Shown here: one piece after another, positions 43,901 to 53,731 of the stretch
How positions within the stretch are numbered: the stretch's first letter is position 1
Layout of the letters: every line of letters starts with the position of its first letter
From: Epithemia pelagica
Taxonomy: Eukaryota > Bacillariophyta > Bacillariophyceae > Surirellales > Surirellaceae
Direction of reading: 5' to 3'
Assembly: GCA_946965045.2 (NCBI GenBank)
Contig: OX337233.1
Span: forward strand, 3,596,001 to 3,660,000
Length of the DNA: 64,000 nucleotides
Made by a program: the position numbers and the translations under genes
Notes under the pieces: model-generated
What the model saw: the letters and a program-made list of their open reading frames with translations, nothing else
What the model was told of the DNA's origin: nothing
The model's database searches: none

Positions 43901-45989
43901 CAGCTAGGAGAAACCGAGGGCGCAGACCTCCTCGTCGAAATACAGCGATGGTCTTCTTGATGGACCGAAGTAGGGTTCCTTCTTCTTTGTCTGGGATTGC
44001 GTCCATGGTGGAGAATCGAAATATGCGAGATGTCGTGGCGAGAAAGGACACATCATTGATATGCATTACGTCCATGGCAATGGTGACGTCTTTATGTTTT
44101 TCTTGGATGGGTGGTGGTATTGTGTCTGTTGTGTCCACCTTGGGTGGTCGTCTCCTGGTGGTCTTCCCTTTCAGGGAACCGAGGTCTTGTCCATAGATAT
44201 GCTCTGCCCGCCTCACATCATCACTTGTATAGGGGGCGTTGGGTAAGAGCTTAGTATGATTCAGAATATAGATAAGGTCTCTAGTTGACGGTCGGCCAAT
44301 TTTGGCTTGTAGTGCCCGTACCTCTCTAGCTCTACGGATCTCAGATTCAGTATAAAGCGCTTCGTTGTTATTAACCGTGGTTAAGAAGCTACCATGTATC
44401 AAAGAGAGATTCATATAGAAGAGGCCTTCAGGACTTTGCACAAACTTGTGCTTCAAGCGCCCCGTGGCTGGGTCAAGTAGTTGAAATTGATTGCCCTCAT
44501 GGCTGTCGCATGTAATGCGGTATCTGTTTTGAGCGGTGTGGAAAGATAAAATGTTGGCAGGCCCTTTGGGGTCATACCATACCAAGCCATATCCTGGCAA
44601 TATCGCTTGTTGGTTCAGGATTCGTTCTCCGGCATGGCTGCTGATGGTGATTGGTGTCGTTGCTTGATGGATGTTGTGGAGAATGCTTGCATTGTGGATG
44701 ATGTCCACTGTGGATTGATTGTCGAGCAGGATCCAGTCAGGGGATATGTTAGACTGTAAGGCAGAAAAAGAACAGTGTTGAGAAGATGCGTTTTGGTTCA
44801 ACATGGATTGGTGGTAGACTGTACCGTTTGAGTTGTCTCTGTTTCTGTTGTTGGAGTCGGTTCCCTGAGCTGATTGTTGCCCATTTTGCGATTGGCTCTG
44901 ACCCGTAGTGGTCATTGTGGATCCTGTTAACGTGGAGGCATCATCGCCTTGCGTACTGGCATTCTCGCGTGTGTGATAGGCCACACCTGTGGCGTTGTTA
45001 TCGTTGCTTTGTGTCTGGTGGCGACTATGCGTCTGCATTCTGTTATCTATGATGGCACGCGCATCGGCCAGTGTCTTTGGGTAACAGTTGCGTTTGTCCA
45101 TGTCCAAGTAAGCGTTTTGTAGATGCGATTCATATTCGCGAGCGCCACATGTTCTGATGAAACGGATGGCCAGACACCTCTGTTGAGCTTCTTCTTCGTC
45201 AGCCGTTGTTGGTGACCCAGCACGACTATTGTCAGCCGCTACTTGCTCCAGTAGATCCTTGTCCTATAACACCACGTTCAGTTCCTCCAGGACTTGCGCT
45301 TTTGCGCGAAACAACTCGTAGTAGTTGTGCAAACTTTGGTTTTTACCCCTGCGCATCGTGTAGAACTCTTCCTTGAGCTTATCACGACCGACGAGAGGAT
45401 AAATGCGCCCGGAATCATATGTAAAGGTAGTCTGTTTGATCAATTTCAACAAAGCTATACCGTCGCACTTCTTCCAAATGTTATCATATTGCGTCTTCGC
45501 CTGTAGTTTGTCTTTCATCAACTGGGTACACTGCCCCAGGATGAGACTAAACATGGCGGCGCGGAAATTCTGATACTCCATCAACTGCTCAGCTCGCATT
45601 TTATACTTCATCTTCCACTCTTCTACGGCAATGGTGTCTTTGTCATCTTTCGGTAGTTCTACCTGGTCAGGTTCATCCAGTGACAATTCCTCCACTGACT
45701 GCTGGAACTCCAGATTATATCGGTTGAATGTTGAGCCAATGTAACCGACCAGATACTCTACATTGCGCAGGTACCGCTTGGACTGCGGATCTTCGGAGTA
45801 GTCGAAGATACAGTCTTTTAATGTGGGTTCTTGTCCTTGAAACTTGTTCAAGTTTCCTTGTTGTCCTCTGCCTCCACGTCCTCGACCACGACCACCACGT
45901 CCTTGTCCGCTTCTTCCTCCGCGTCCGGTCATGCCGCCGCTTGACGACTCAGCTTGATCGGGCCGTGGTCCTTGCGGTGGTGTACTCAT
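40824..45989 (-). CDS. Copia Gag-Pol of element 2, interrupted by two in-frame TAG codons
   Basis: One frame runs from ATG at 45989 to a stop inside the 3' LTR (1721 codons), broken only by TAG at 45264-45266 and TAG at 41298-41300. Gag starts with an RGG-rich basic segment, then a helical part with YYELFRAKAQVLEELNVVL ending at the first TAG; homology to Gag continues after it. The protease-like motif is LDNQSTVD. Integrase shows Asp in AMDVMH, Asp in LADGAF and Glu in DIERHI. Reverse transcriptase has VADIPGAFMH and catalytic HIDD. RNase H has WWVDASYA and SSTECEL; the second TAG sits in this domain where relatives usually have Trp. No CCHC knuckle was seen. Either a recently inactivated copy or a read-through strategy. 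Confidence 0.85.
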
Positions 45990-46653
45990 GATGTTCTTGA
46001 CGCGGTGCTAGGTTTTGTCGTTGTCTACGGTGTTCCTCTTGGTCGTGGGTGAAAGGATTGTATACCTGGATGGTGTATACAGTTCTTCGACCGTTCGCCT
46101 TTCCTCGCGACAACACTACTCCTTTCAGATGAGACCGTTTTTGCACCCGAGCCAACTTGAGGGGATTCAGAACCCAGACGGCACTACCGATAGCCAGAAC
46201 CGGTGGAATGGATGATACGTTGGCTGGCAAAACGGGGATATTGTAAATAATCTCCACTCGTCCGTTCTCGTCTCGTACCACTTCTTCGGCGTCGAGAAAA
46301 CCAGATGCGTCCCGCGACGATTCCTCGTCTCCACTGGTATTGTCCGGCACGACGGCGGCTGCCACTGCAGTTCGATGCTCCTCGGTTTGTACGTCCACAA
46401 TTAACGCGCGACGTCTTGTCTGAAAATCGGATACGATCCGTTCTCGTGATGCTGTCAGCACCGTGTTATCGTGTTCGACCTCCGCCTGATGTTGTTGTTC
46501 CAACTCGGTTCGGTGTTCACGAAAGGTCGCCTCGCGCAACCGCACGTTGTGCTGGTGCCGACGATGCACCTCTGCAAGGCGTTCTTGTTCTTCAATGGAA
46601 AGGGCGGTGAGTTGGTTCAACAACGTAGTCAAACGACTGGGATTCTCCGACAT
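45949..46653 (-). CDS. Accessory ORF upstream of gag-pol, element 2
   Basis: 234 residues. It starts 58 nt after the 5' LTR and overlaps the gag start by 41 nt in another frame. Residues 1-80 are strongly helical and charged (EEQERLAEVHRRHQHNVRLR), consistent with a coiled coil. An acidic stretch follows, then a compact segment (AIGSAVWVLNPLKLARVQKR...KGVVLSRGKANG...YTIQVYNP) that looks like a small beta-barrel of the SH3/Tudor/chromo type, then a basic Gln/Arg tail. Function is unknown. The in-frame region upstream of the gag ATG holds a stop a few codons away, so the two ORFs could only be joined by frameshifting in a short window, or translated separately. Confidence 0.65.
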   Translation of the reverse strand: MSENPSRLTTLLNQLTALSIEEQERLAEVHRRHQHNVRLREATFREHRTELEQQHQAEVEHDNTVLTASRERIVSDFQTRRRALIVDVQTEEHRTAVAAAVVPDNTSGDEESSRDASGFLDAEEVVRDENGRVEIIYNIPVLPANVSSIPPVLAIGSAVWVLNPLKLARVQKRSHLKGVVLSRGKANGRRTVYTIQVYNPFTHDQEEHRRQRQNLAPRQEHHEYTTARTTARSS

Positions 46654-46711
46654 GCAGTGTACTTCACCTCAAAATGAGAATCAAGAGGTAGTTCTATTTC
46701 TAAGGAGAATA

Positions 46712-46924
46712 TGTTGAAACCTGTAACGAACCGTGCTGTAAAGGCAACAATTCCTATAACAAATTACGTATTCTCCTTAGAATGAGCTCTGTTGTTTGTT
46801 TCGTTGCTCTTCCGTCCACGTCGTTTTACCTCAACCCATTCGTCATCACTTGCAGATGGATCTTCGCCTTGCTCAGTCGCTGTTTTCGTTTGTTCTGCGA
46901 CTCCTCGCGGGACATCCTTCAACA
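46712..46924 (-). repeat. 5' LTR of element 2 (213 bp)
   Basis: Matches 40772-40984 with no difference that I could find. As the element's 5' LTR it should carry its promoter, pointing away from kelch D. Confidence 0.95.
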
Positions 46925-46929
46925 GACAC
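46925..46929. repeat. Target-site duplication, right (GACAC)
   Basis: Perfect copy of 40767-40771. Confidence 0.93.
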
Positions 46930-46974
46930 ACAAAAAATCGGAGAATCTTTATCAAAATCTTTATGATAGAGACC

Positions 46975-48336
46975 ATGAATCATGTCCGCCAACAAGCCCA
47001 CCGGTCGGGGTTGGTGTTTTCCACGGTTCCTCCAGCGGACGACAACGATGAGGGTCATTCCTCCTCGTCCTCTGTACCCCCACCACAATGGCAAACGGTC
47101 GAGCACTGGCCTCCCCTGCCCCGAGGATCACGGACTGGACACGCATCGGTCGTCATCCATCCTTCCTACCACACCCACCCACCACAAGCAAATCAGCCAC
47201 AACAAGAGGACATGGTGGTTGTCGTGGGTGGCGATGTGTCTAGCACCGAGGGTGGTCCCACCAATTCCATTTTGCGCCTCACCAAGAATAACTCTGACAA
47301 TGCATGGTCGTGGCAACCAGGACCGGCCATGACTCAAAAGCGATTTGCCCATGCCGCCGTCGTGTGTCAGGGCCATGTCTATGCCATTGGAGGAGGCAAT
47401 GGTGATGAGGATGAGGACTATCCGACCCTGGATACCCTGGAACGCATTGCGGTGAACGACATTTTCAGGAGTCATAGCAGCAACGGCCCTTCCGCCCAAG
47501 CAGGCAGTACTAGTACTGGTTGGACCCTCTTGCCCTGTCGCTTGTCCTCGAAAAAATGTGGCTTTGCCGCAGCCGTGGTGCAGGATCGATGGATTGTCGT
47601 GGCGGGGGGATACGATTTGCGAACCTATCTTTCTACGGTCGACATTGTCGATACCCAAGGATCCACGGTCCCCGTCCTGGCCGGGCCACCCCTGAACGAA
47701 GGTCGAGTGTATTTTGGCATGGCCGTGATTGGGTCGTGTGCGTATGCCGTAGGGGGACAGGGGGACGACGAGACGGTGACTTCGGTGGAATATCTGGAAT
47801 TTGACAACGACTGGCGACAAGAACGTCCAGCGACAACGACTGGCTCCCCGCCGTGCCAGTCCTGGACCCTACACCCCACGCTGGTCCTGGAGGATCCTCC
47901 TCGGAGCAACCATGGCGTCGTTCGAGTGGGATCGTGTCTCGTGGTGTTGGGAGGACACGACGAGGAAAACGATGCCGTACGGTCCGTCCAAGTCCTCGAC
48001 ACGCGCAATCCAGAAATACGAGTCTGGGAGCTCCCCGCATTGACACTGAATGATGACGCCTCCAGTGTCGTGGCCCTTTCTACAGGCCTGGTGGCGATTG
48101 GTGGTAGTAGTGGTAGTGGTGATGATGATGAGAATGACGAGGAACCACCACCACTACAAGGAGGCGGGTTTGCCACCCTGCCACTAGTGGATCAACATTC
48201 GGCCTGTTTTGCGCGTCTCCTGGCGTTGAGAACAACGACTTCTTCCTTCGCCGGGCACCCTTTTCCAACACTGCGACAGGCGTGTGTCACTCCCAAAACG
48301 AAACGTCACAAAGGATCGTCCTCGTCGTCGTCGTAA
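46975..48336 (+). CDS. Kelch-repeat protein D
   Basis: 453 residues from ATG 46975 (MNHVRQQAHRSGLVF). The open frame extends back to 46792, but that part is LTR sequence of element 2 and is not used by relatives. Blade turns: VVVVGG, VYAIGG, WIVVAGG, AYAVGG, LVVLGG, and LVAIGG followed by the family C-terminus ATLPLVDQHSACFARLLAL. It is longer than B, C and E owing to Ser/Asp/Pro inserts between blades, and is more diverged from them than they are from each other. The promoter is separated from the gene, or replaced, by the retrotransposon insertion 50 bp ahead of the ATG. Confidence 0.88.
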   Translation: MNHVRQQAHRSGLVFSTVPPADDNDEGHSSSSSVPPPQWQTVEHWPPLPRGSRTGHASVVIHPSYHTHPPQANQPQQEDMVVVVGGDVSSTEGGPTNSILRLTKNNSDNAWSWQPGPAMTQKRFAHAAVVCQGHVYAIGGGNGDEDEDYPTLDTLERIAVNDIFRSHSSNGPSAQAGSTSTGWTLLPCRLSSKKCGFAAAVVQDRWIVVAGGYDLRTYLSTVDIVDTQGSTVPVLAGPPLNEGRVYFGMAVIGSCAYAVGGQGDDETVTSVEYLEFDNDWRQERPATTTGSPPCQSWTLHPTLVLEDPPRSNHGVVRVGSCLVVLGGHDEENDAVRSVQVLDTRNPEIRVWELPALTLNDDASSVVALSTGLVAIGGSSGSGDDDENDEEPPPLQGGGFATLPLVDQHSACFARLLALRTTTSSFAGHPFPTLRQACVTPKTKRHKGSSSSSS

Positions 48337-48630
48337 TGGGTAAACGTTGGATCGATTCCTCGAGGGAACACTGGAATGTTACCGGGTTTGCTACTAATAC
48401 AAAGGAGCATGGGATGAATGGCATGCAGGATCCGATCCCAATTCCGCGTGTTGTTGGGAATCGAAACACACCCGCTCCTGAAACCTCTCTCCGAATGACG
48501 GAACGAAGGACTGTGGGCTACTAGGGAAACATCCATGACGCCGAGCCGAGGTGTATACAACCTACTACCCAAACGAGCAGCCGGGGTATAAATGCCATGG
48601 ACAACAAAGGACTGGACAACACTCTCTCCC

Positions 48631-48676
48631 GCCTGGACGGATGTAAAAGGATTGCCTGGACGGATGTAAAAGGATT
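48631..48676. repeat. 23-bp tandem duplication
   Basis: GCCTGGACGGATGTAAAAGG plus ATT occurs at 48631-48653 and again at 48654-48676. Confidence 0.9.
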
Positions 48677-49150
48677 GCTATGCTATGATGATCTGTTCAA
48701 GATTTTGCGTGCAGAATGATCCATCCGTGTCATGACAGGGGATTGCGTCTCATTTTGGCATCGTGTCAAGCCCCCAATCGGCGTGTGCGGACGCAGTTTT
48801 GGGCAATGGAGGATACCGTTGCCAAACTGTTTGGTCGAGACATACGGTTGTCGTCTCCCAGTGTGGGTTTGACAAGGTTTGTGGCGCTGGGGTGGTAACT
48901 GTCTAACTACAGTTGCGAGCTGAAGGTTGTTGGTGTTGTTGTTGTGGGACAAACGAGCATTTATGGCTCGTTGAATCATACAAGTCGAAACGGAGAGAAT
49001 CCTCACGAACGCCGTGGCAATGGAGCTCTCCACGAATAGAAACGAGAACTGGTGCTTTGACCAGAACATACTGTTTCAACTCAAAACAAACGGATCATAC
49101 CAGAATCGTCTGAGAACAATGAATTGTTGGAGACGCGCAGAGTCTCTGCG

Positions 49151-49203
49151 AGTAGAGTAGAGTAGAGTAGAGTAGAGTAGAGTAGAGTAGAGTAGAGTAG
49201 AGT
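49151..49203. repeat. Pentanucleotide microsatellite (AGTAG)n
   Basis: Ten perfect copies of AGTAG and a partial eleventh. Confidence 0.95.
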
Positions 49204-49701
49204 GTCCCCATTATTTGACTTCCACGAATCTTCAGTTGCAACCAATCGAACGATCATATTGCCCTATAAGCTAAGGCAGGGTACACATTAAAGTCTCCTA
49301 TCTATAATTCTTCTACGGATCGTGGACATCAAACTTCGAAAGACTGCGAAACCGAAAGCACTCCAGTTCCAGTTCTGCTACTCCTACTAGGAGTAGTTAG
49401 TACCATAGCTATATGGTATATACTCGTACTCCCCGATAGAACAGAGTCAAAAGACGAACGCAAAGATTTATGAACAGAAATCTCAGAGCGCCAGAACTTT
49501 CAGTACCTTAGGCCTATACTCCATAGTTGAGATCAAGACTACCTCTATTCGAAAAAATCCAACTCATCAGTCACGGGATTTCCAGTTCAAGAAGCAACTC
49601 CTATTGCGTTCAGCCATTGCGTTCAGCCAACGAACTACGAAGACACAACATCGCCAACTTGTTGTAAACATCTGTCCTCACGTTGCCCTCCAAACCGAAC
49701 A

Positions 49702-50895
49702 ATGGACAACGTCCGCCAACAAGCGCTGTTATCCGGACTGGTCCTTACGGACAGTGTCGACGCCCAAGAAGAACCAAAGTGGCAGGAAACTGAATGGCCT
49801 CCATTTCCTCCAGCTCATTGTATGAACTACGCATCGTTGGTTGTGAATCATCCAGCCAAAGAACAGACTGTGGTTGTATTTGGAGCATCGTTGACTATCA
49901 TTCCTGCGACAGCTGCAGCTCCAATCAGTATCACTGCAAAAAGTTCAACTCTTCTTTTGAATATTGATCACGGGAATAAGGTATGGCGCGAAGGACCGAC
50001 GATGAACCAACATCGATTGTTTGCTGCAGTCGTGGTATGTAATCACGCGCTGTATGCCATTGGCGGAATACCGACCATTCCATCCAACGATTCAGCACCC
50101 TTGGATACAATTGAAAGGATTAGTGTTCAAGATTTCCTCTGTCCATCAGGCGCGGTCAATCATGAGAAAAAATGGACGACGTTGAATTGTCGTTTGTCGA
50201 GCGAAAGAGTTGGGTGCGCTGCTGCGGTTGTTCGTGAAAGATTCATTGTTGTCGCTGGTGGATGTCCTCTGCCATCCGTGGATATTCTGGACACATCATC
50301 GGAAAGTCAATGTATCATCTTATCAGGGCCACCACTGAATGGGGCTCGGACTGCCTTTGGCATGGCTGTGTTGGGTCAAACGGTTTATGTGGTAGGCGGA
50401 AGGGGAAAAGAGTCAGAAAGGCCCCTTGGTTCTGTCGAGTACCTCGAATTTGATGATTGGCTGAAAGAGGGTCCCCAAAGCGGACAGTATCTGTCCGCAG
50501 AAACTAATTCCTGGAAAGTGCACAAGGATCTCGTTCTTGGCACTCCTCGATGTAACCATGGTGTGGTCAAACTTGGATCTTGCTTGATTGTCGTTGGAGG
50601 GGACAAAACAGGAGTGATTCACCTTCTTGGAGATCCCAATCCTGAAGAATCGGAAGAAATTCGTCGTTCGGTAGAGGTCCTGGACACGCAACGCAACCTT
50701 GTGTGGAAGCTACCAGACAAGAAAAGCTTTCACAATGTGGTTGCCCTGCTTTCAACTGGCATTACAATCATTCCAGATCCGCTCTATCCACAAGTCAGTG
50801 GAACACTTTCTCTTGTGGACAAGAACTCTGCATGCTTTGCTCGGTTGATGACTCACGGGATTAAGGCCTTAACCAAACCCCAATCCCATGTATAG
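49702..50895 (+). CDS. Kelch-repeat protein E
   Basis: 397 residues (MDNVRQQALLSGLVLTD). Blade turns VVVFG, LYAIGG, FIVVAGG, VYVVGG and LIVVGG, with C-terminal TLSLVDKNSACFARLM. It is intact and the closest relative of disrupted gene F at 55577. The homology continues downstream for more than 1 kb, so E and F are products of a direct segmental duplication. Confidence 0.88.
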   Translation: MDNVRQQALLSGLVLTDSVDAQEEPKWQETEWPPFPPAHCMNYASLVVNHPAKEQTVVVFGASLTIIPATAAAPISITAKSSTLLLNIDHGNKVWREGPTMNQHRLFAAVVVCNHALYAIGGIPTIPSNDSAPLDTIERISVQDFLCPSGAVNHEKKWTTLNCRLSSERVGCAAAVVRERFIVVAGGCPLPSVDILDTSSESQCIILSGPPLNGARTAFGMAVLGQTVYVVGGRGKESERPLGSVEYLEFDDWLKEGPQSGQYLSAETNSWKVHKDLVLGTPRCNHGVVKLGSCLIVVGGDKTGVIHLLGDPNPEESEEIRRSVEVLDTQRNLVWKLPDKKSFHNVVALLSTGITIIPDPLYPQVSGTLSLVDKNSACFARLMTHGIKALTKPQSHV

Positions 50896-51903
50896 TTTTG
50901 GGAAGTATTTTTGTACTTGGCGGTTCCACTCCATGAATAATTCATTTTCGTTTTGGACAAGGGCTCTCTCCATGGTATGCTGGTTGGATGGCAAAAGTCC
51001 CAGTACGAACAGATCATTACGAAACGGAAAGCAGCAGCATGGACGCAAGTTTAGTATCGAAGAACTCAATAATGATGCGTCTTGTTTGATCTGTATCCGT
51101 ACGTAGTATTCACAGTGGCTTTGGAACAGAGGCACACAGTGTGGTGGCGCGATGCAAATCATGGATAAAAGAGTTATAATGACCTCCAGGTCAAGCCGTA
51201 GAATACCAGAAACGAACAGTTCTGTCGTTCCTAGTTGGACTGTTTGTGTGAGAGTCAAAATATCGGACTCCACAAAGCATCGCTTGCGTTCTAAATCATG
51301 GCTTAATTTCAAAACAGCTTGTCACGACAAGCTCATTTCGTTTGGTTGTATACTCTTGCTCCAACATCCACAAGGGTGAGCAGCACCTTCTTGTCAGTGT
51401 CCACAATGTCTGATGCAAAAGAGAGGCTTGTTATGTAGAAATCGATGGTCCATTTCCAAAGTTCCAGTGAATGGTCCTTTTTGTCGAACCAACAATGTAA
51501 AGCAGTCTTTGTGTGTGTGTTCGTGTGAGTCGATGTCTGTGAATGGCTATACCAACACACATTCTGTTCTACTTACGCCACTGGACTACGTAGAATGGAG
51601 ACCAGAAATAAAACTAGTACCCCTTGCCTTTTTCTCACTCTTTTGTTTGGACAATTGGTCCAAAAGGTCCGCAGTGAAGACAAACCGCAGCAGCAGGATG
51701 GCCATGATGAGATAGAACCAATGACGGAATCACGGTCAGAACATGAGGCGGTTCGGAAGAACCGTAATCCTCCACAATCTCTGGAGAGACTTGATTTCTC
51801 GCGGTTCCGAAAAATGCTGGCCAATGCATAGTTTGGCAAGTCGATACAATTCTTGTTTCACCGCCTCTACGCTGTCGGTACGGTATCACGAAGCAAAAGG
51901 GCG
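50896..51903. other. 3' flank of kelch E
   Basis: The first 270 bp match the flanks after kelch F (56722-56990) and after fragment H (57847-58080). The remainder shows no recognisable gene. Confidence 0.5.
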
Positions 51904-52268
51904 TCAGCCCAGATCAAGTGTCACGAGAATGGGAAATTGATCCTTGTGTCGACGACACTTTTGCAACACCTCGTGAAAACGCTCAACCTCCTTGTCTTTG
52001 GCTTTCTCTGTTGCCTTCTCGGTTGATTGAACATTGGAAAGGCATGACGTGGCTTCACTTGAAGGCACGATCGTAGCACCTGGAATTACACGCAAGAGTC
52101 ACCGATGCATGGTTTCGAACTCCTAGGTACTTGTCCCCAAAGGCAAAAGTCCTCCGACAAAGAATCCGGGAATTCTTGAAGATTGGCCGTAAACTCTACC
52201 TCTTTGTGCCCCTTTCGTGTGCCAAGGTGTCTAAACTCAATGGTCAAGTCCTTGCCAACCTTGTACAC
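51904..52268 (-). CDS. Possible small gene, two coding blocks in different frames
   Basis: Not recognised. The minus strand has a 60-codon ORF (52268-52086, starting MYKVGKDLTIEFRHLGTRKG) and a second block (to 51904) rich in Glu and Lys (QSTEKATEKAKDKEVERF). The two could be joined by removing GTGACTCTTGCGTGTAATTC plus CAG (23 nt), which would be an exceptionally short intron. The first block is preserved at 57107-57292 with a 3-nt length difference that keeps the frame; the second is out of frame there. Low confidence. Confidence 0.3.
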
Positions 52269-52357
52269 AACTCTTTGAGTTTCACCATGGTGAATAGATG
52301 GGAGATGTCGAGAGACGTCGGACCCGATGTTTTGGAAAACCGTTCCTTGTTGGTGGT

Positions 52358-53731
52358 TTAGTCATACAAGGGTCCCAGCACATAGCGAGGATCGAAATAG
52401 GTCCACAAGGCTCGACTGCGTTGCGATCGAGTCACGACACCGGGCAGGTCATGCGGTACTGTCGGTTCCTCCAAACTGGTTTGGACATGGACATGGGGAA
52501 TCGTCCATCCACCATTGTCCCAAAAGGCACCCATGTGTCCAATCACGTGTCCCTGTTCCACCCAGGTACCATCCGGAGTTGGTGGCGGCATTGTCGTGGA
52601 CGACGAAGGTGCTGCTAAATGGCCATATAACACAAAAAAGGTGCGATTGACAAAGTGAGGATTGTCTTTTCGTTTCGCTTGGACCAAGGCCGGGGGCAAG
52701 ACATGTTCGACGACAATCACATGGCCGTAATCGCCCCAGGTAGGATTGTAACCACTGGAATGAATGCGACCGGGAGCAATGGCATGCACGGGCGTCCCCA
52801 CCGGTCCATCAATGTCCACTCCCACATGAATGGTCCGTCGTTCGTCCTCGTCTTGTGATGGTTGGTCTTCCTCTTTTGTCTCAGAGTTTGCTGTGGTTGT
52901 CGTCACATAAAACAAGTCACCTTGATACATGTGGTCTCGATGTTCATCGTATCGTCCAATGCCATAGGTCCATTGCAAGGGATCGTCGCCTCCTCGAAAA
53001 ATAGGGGTTCCCTGGTTGGTAAACAAACTGTTCAACCATGCATGTCGTTGTTGTTGTTGTTCTTGAGTAGTGATGCCAGTCGATTCCACGATGGCGTCCT
53101 CTCCATCGACCAATTGTTGAGGATGCTGCGGTTGTTCGTTATTTTGTTCCTTTCGTTCTTGTTGTTTTTCCTTTCGTCGCAAAGCTTGCGCCGCCTCGAC
53201 AAAGTCTTGCGGCAAGAGTTCGGGAATGAGGTCGTCCGGTGTATGATTGCCATGATTGACAATGCGCGGACTGACTTGTGGGGGAAACTGCACCACGGGT
53301 GCAAAATACCGCTGCGCATCATCCCTATTCAAGTGCAGTGGATTGGGATACGAGCCAAAGGGTGCACAATAGTCCTTGGGGATCCAATAATAAGAATTGT
53401 GCTCGTGGATGGAGTCTTGTTGTTGTGATTTTGGAAGGGGAACTGCTCGATGGGTGGCATTTTCTAGTCCACCACCGTCAACCGTTGAGGAGGAGGAGGA
53501 AGATGCCATGGGTCGGCTGGTCCAGGACGAGGACGGCACTGCCGTAACAAAGTTGAGTCGAACGTAATGGAAGTTTGCCCATGGTGGTGGTTGCGACACG
53601 AACAAAAAGGAGGTGAGACCATGGAACCCAAACGACAAGGCTGTGACGGTCCACACCACTAGGATCCGTCCAACAATACTTCCACTACTAGCAGCAACAC
53701 ATAGACAAGGAACGGAACGACCACACACCAT
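52358..53731 (-). CDS. M23-like metallopeptidase-domain protein, N-terminally anchored
   Basis: 457 residues from ATG 53731; the frame is open to 53824, but the start is placed where similarity to the 57301-57545 fragment begins. A hydrophobic N-terminal segment (RILVVWTVTALSFGF) suggests a signal anchor. A Gln/Glu-rich middle is followed by the M23/LytM-type fold: IHVGVDIDGPVG (His302, Asp306), GDYGHVIVVEH, LYGHLA (His371) and PHVHVQ (His413, His415), matching the HxxxD and HxH zinc ligands. M23 enzymes cut peptide bonds in Gly-rich or peptidoglycan substrates; the eukaryotic substrate is unknown. Fragments of its 5' end recur at 57301-57545 and about 53812-53935. Confidence 0.75.
   Translation of the reverse strand: MVCGRSVPCLCVAASSGSIVGRILVVWTVTALSFGFHGLTSFLFVSQPPPWANFHYVRLNFVTAVPSSSWTSRPMASSSSSSTVDGGGLENATHRAVPLPKSQQQDSIHEHNSYYWIPKDYCAPFGSYPNPLHLNRDDAQRYFAPVVQFPPQVSPRIVNHGNHTPDDLIPELLPQDFVEAAQALRRKEKQQERKEQNNEQPQHPQQLVDGEDAIVESTGITTQEQQQQRHAWLNSLFTNQGTPIFRGGDDPLQWTYGIGRYDEHRDHMYQGDLFYVTTTTANSETKEEDQPSQDEDERRTIHVGVDIDGPVGTPVHAIAPGRIHSSGYNPTWGDYGHVIVVEHVLPPALVQAKRKDNPHFVNRTFFVLYGHLAAPSSSTTMPPPTPDGTWVEQGHVIGHMGAFWDNGGWTIPHVHVQTSLEEPTVPHDLPGVVTRSQRSRALWTYFDPRYVLGPLYD

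Larger units (their letters stand above)
40772..46924 (-). mobile_element. Complete Copia-type LTR retrotransposon (element 2)
   Basis: 6153 bp with 213-bp LTRs that appear identical and a perfect 5-bp target duplication, so the insertion is young. Genes read on the minus strand: an accessory ORF, then Gag-Pol. Domain order is protease, integrase, reverse transcriptase, RNase H (Copia). Its motifs differ from element 1 (DNQST protease, HIDD catalytic core), so it belongs to another lineage. Gag-Pol is interrupted by two TAG codons. It lies 50 bp before the start codon of kelch gene D. Confidence 0.96.
48337..49701. other. Spacer between kelch D and kelch E
   Basis: No gene supported. It contains a 23-bp tandem duplication, a pentanucleotide array and a near-perfect palindrome CTACTCCTACTAGGAGTAG (49378-49396). 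Confidence 0.5.

Noticed and set aside
46792-46974. N-terminal extension of kelch D into the LTR
   Set aside because: The open frame there is LTR sequence; the same sequence stands at 40852-40984 without a kelch gene, and relatives start at the equivalent of 46975.
49151-49203. Possible CRISPR-like array
   Set aside because: It is a pentanucleotide microsatellite without spacers, in a eukaryotic context.
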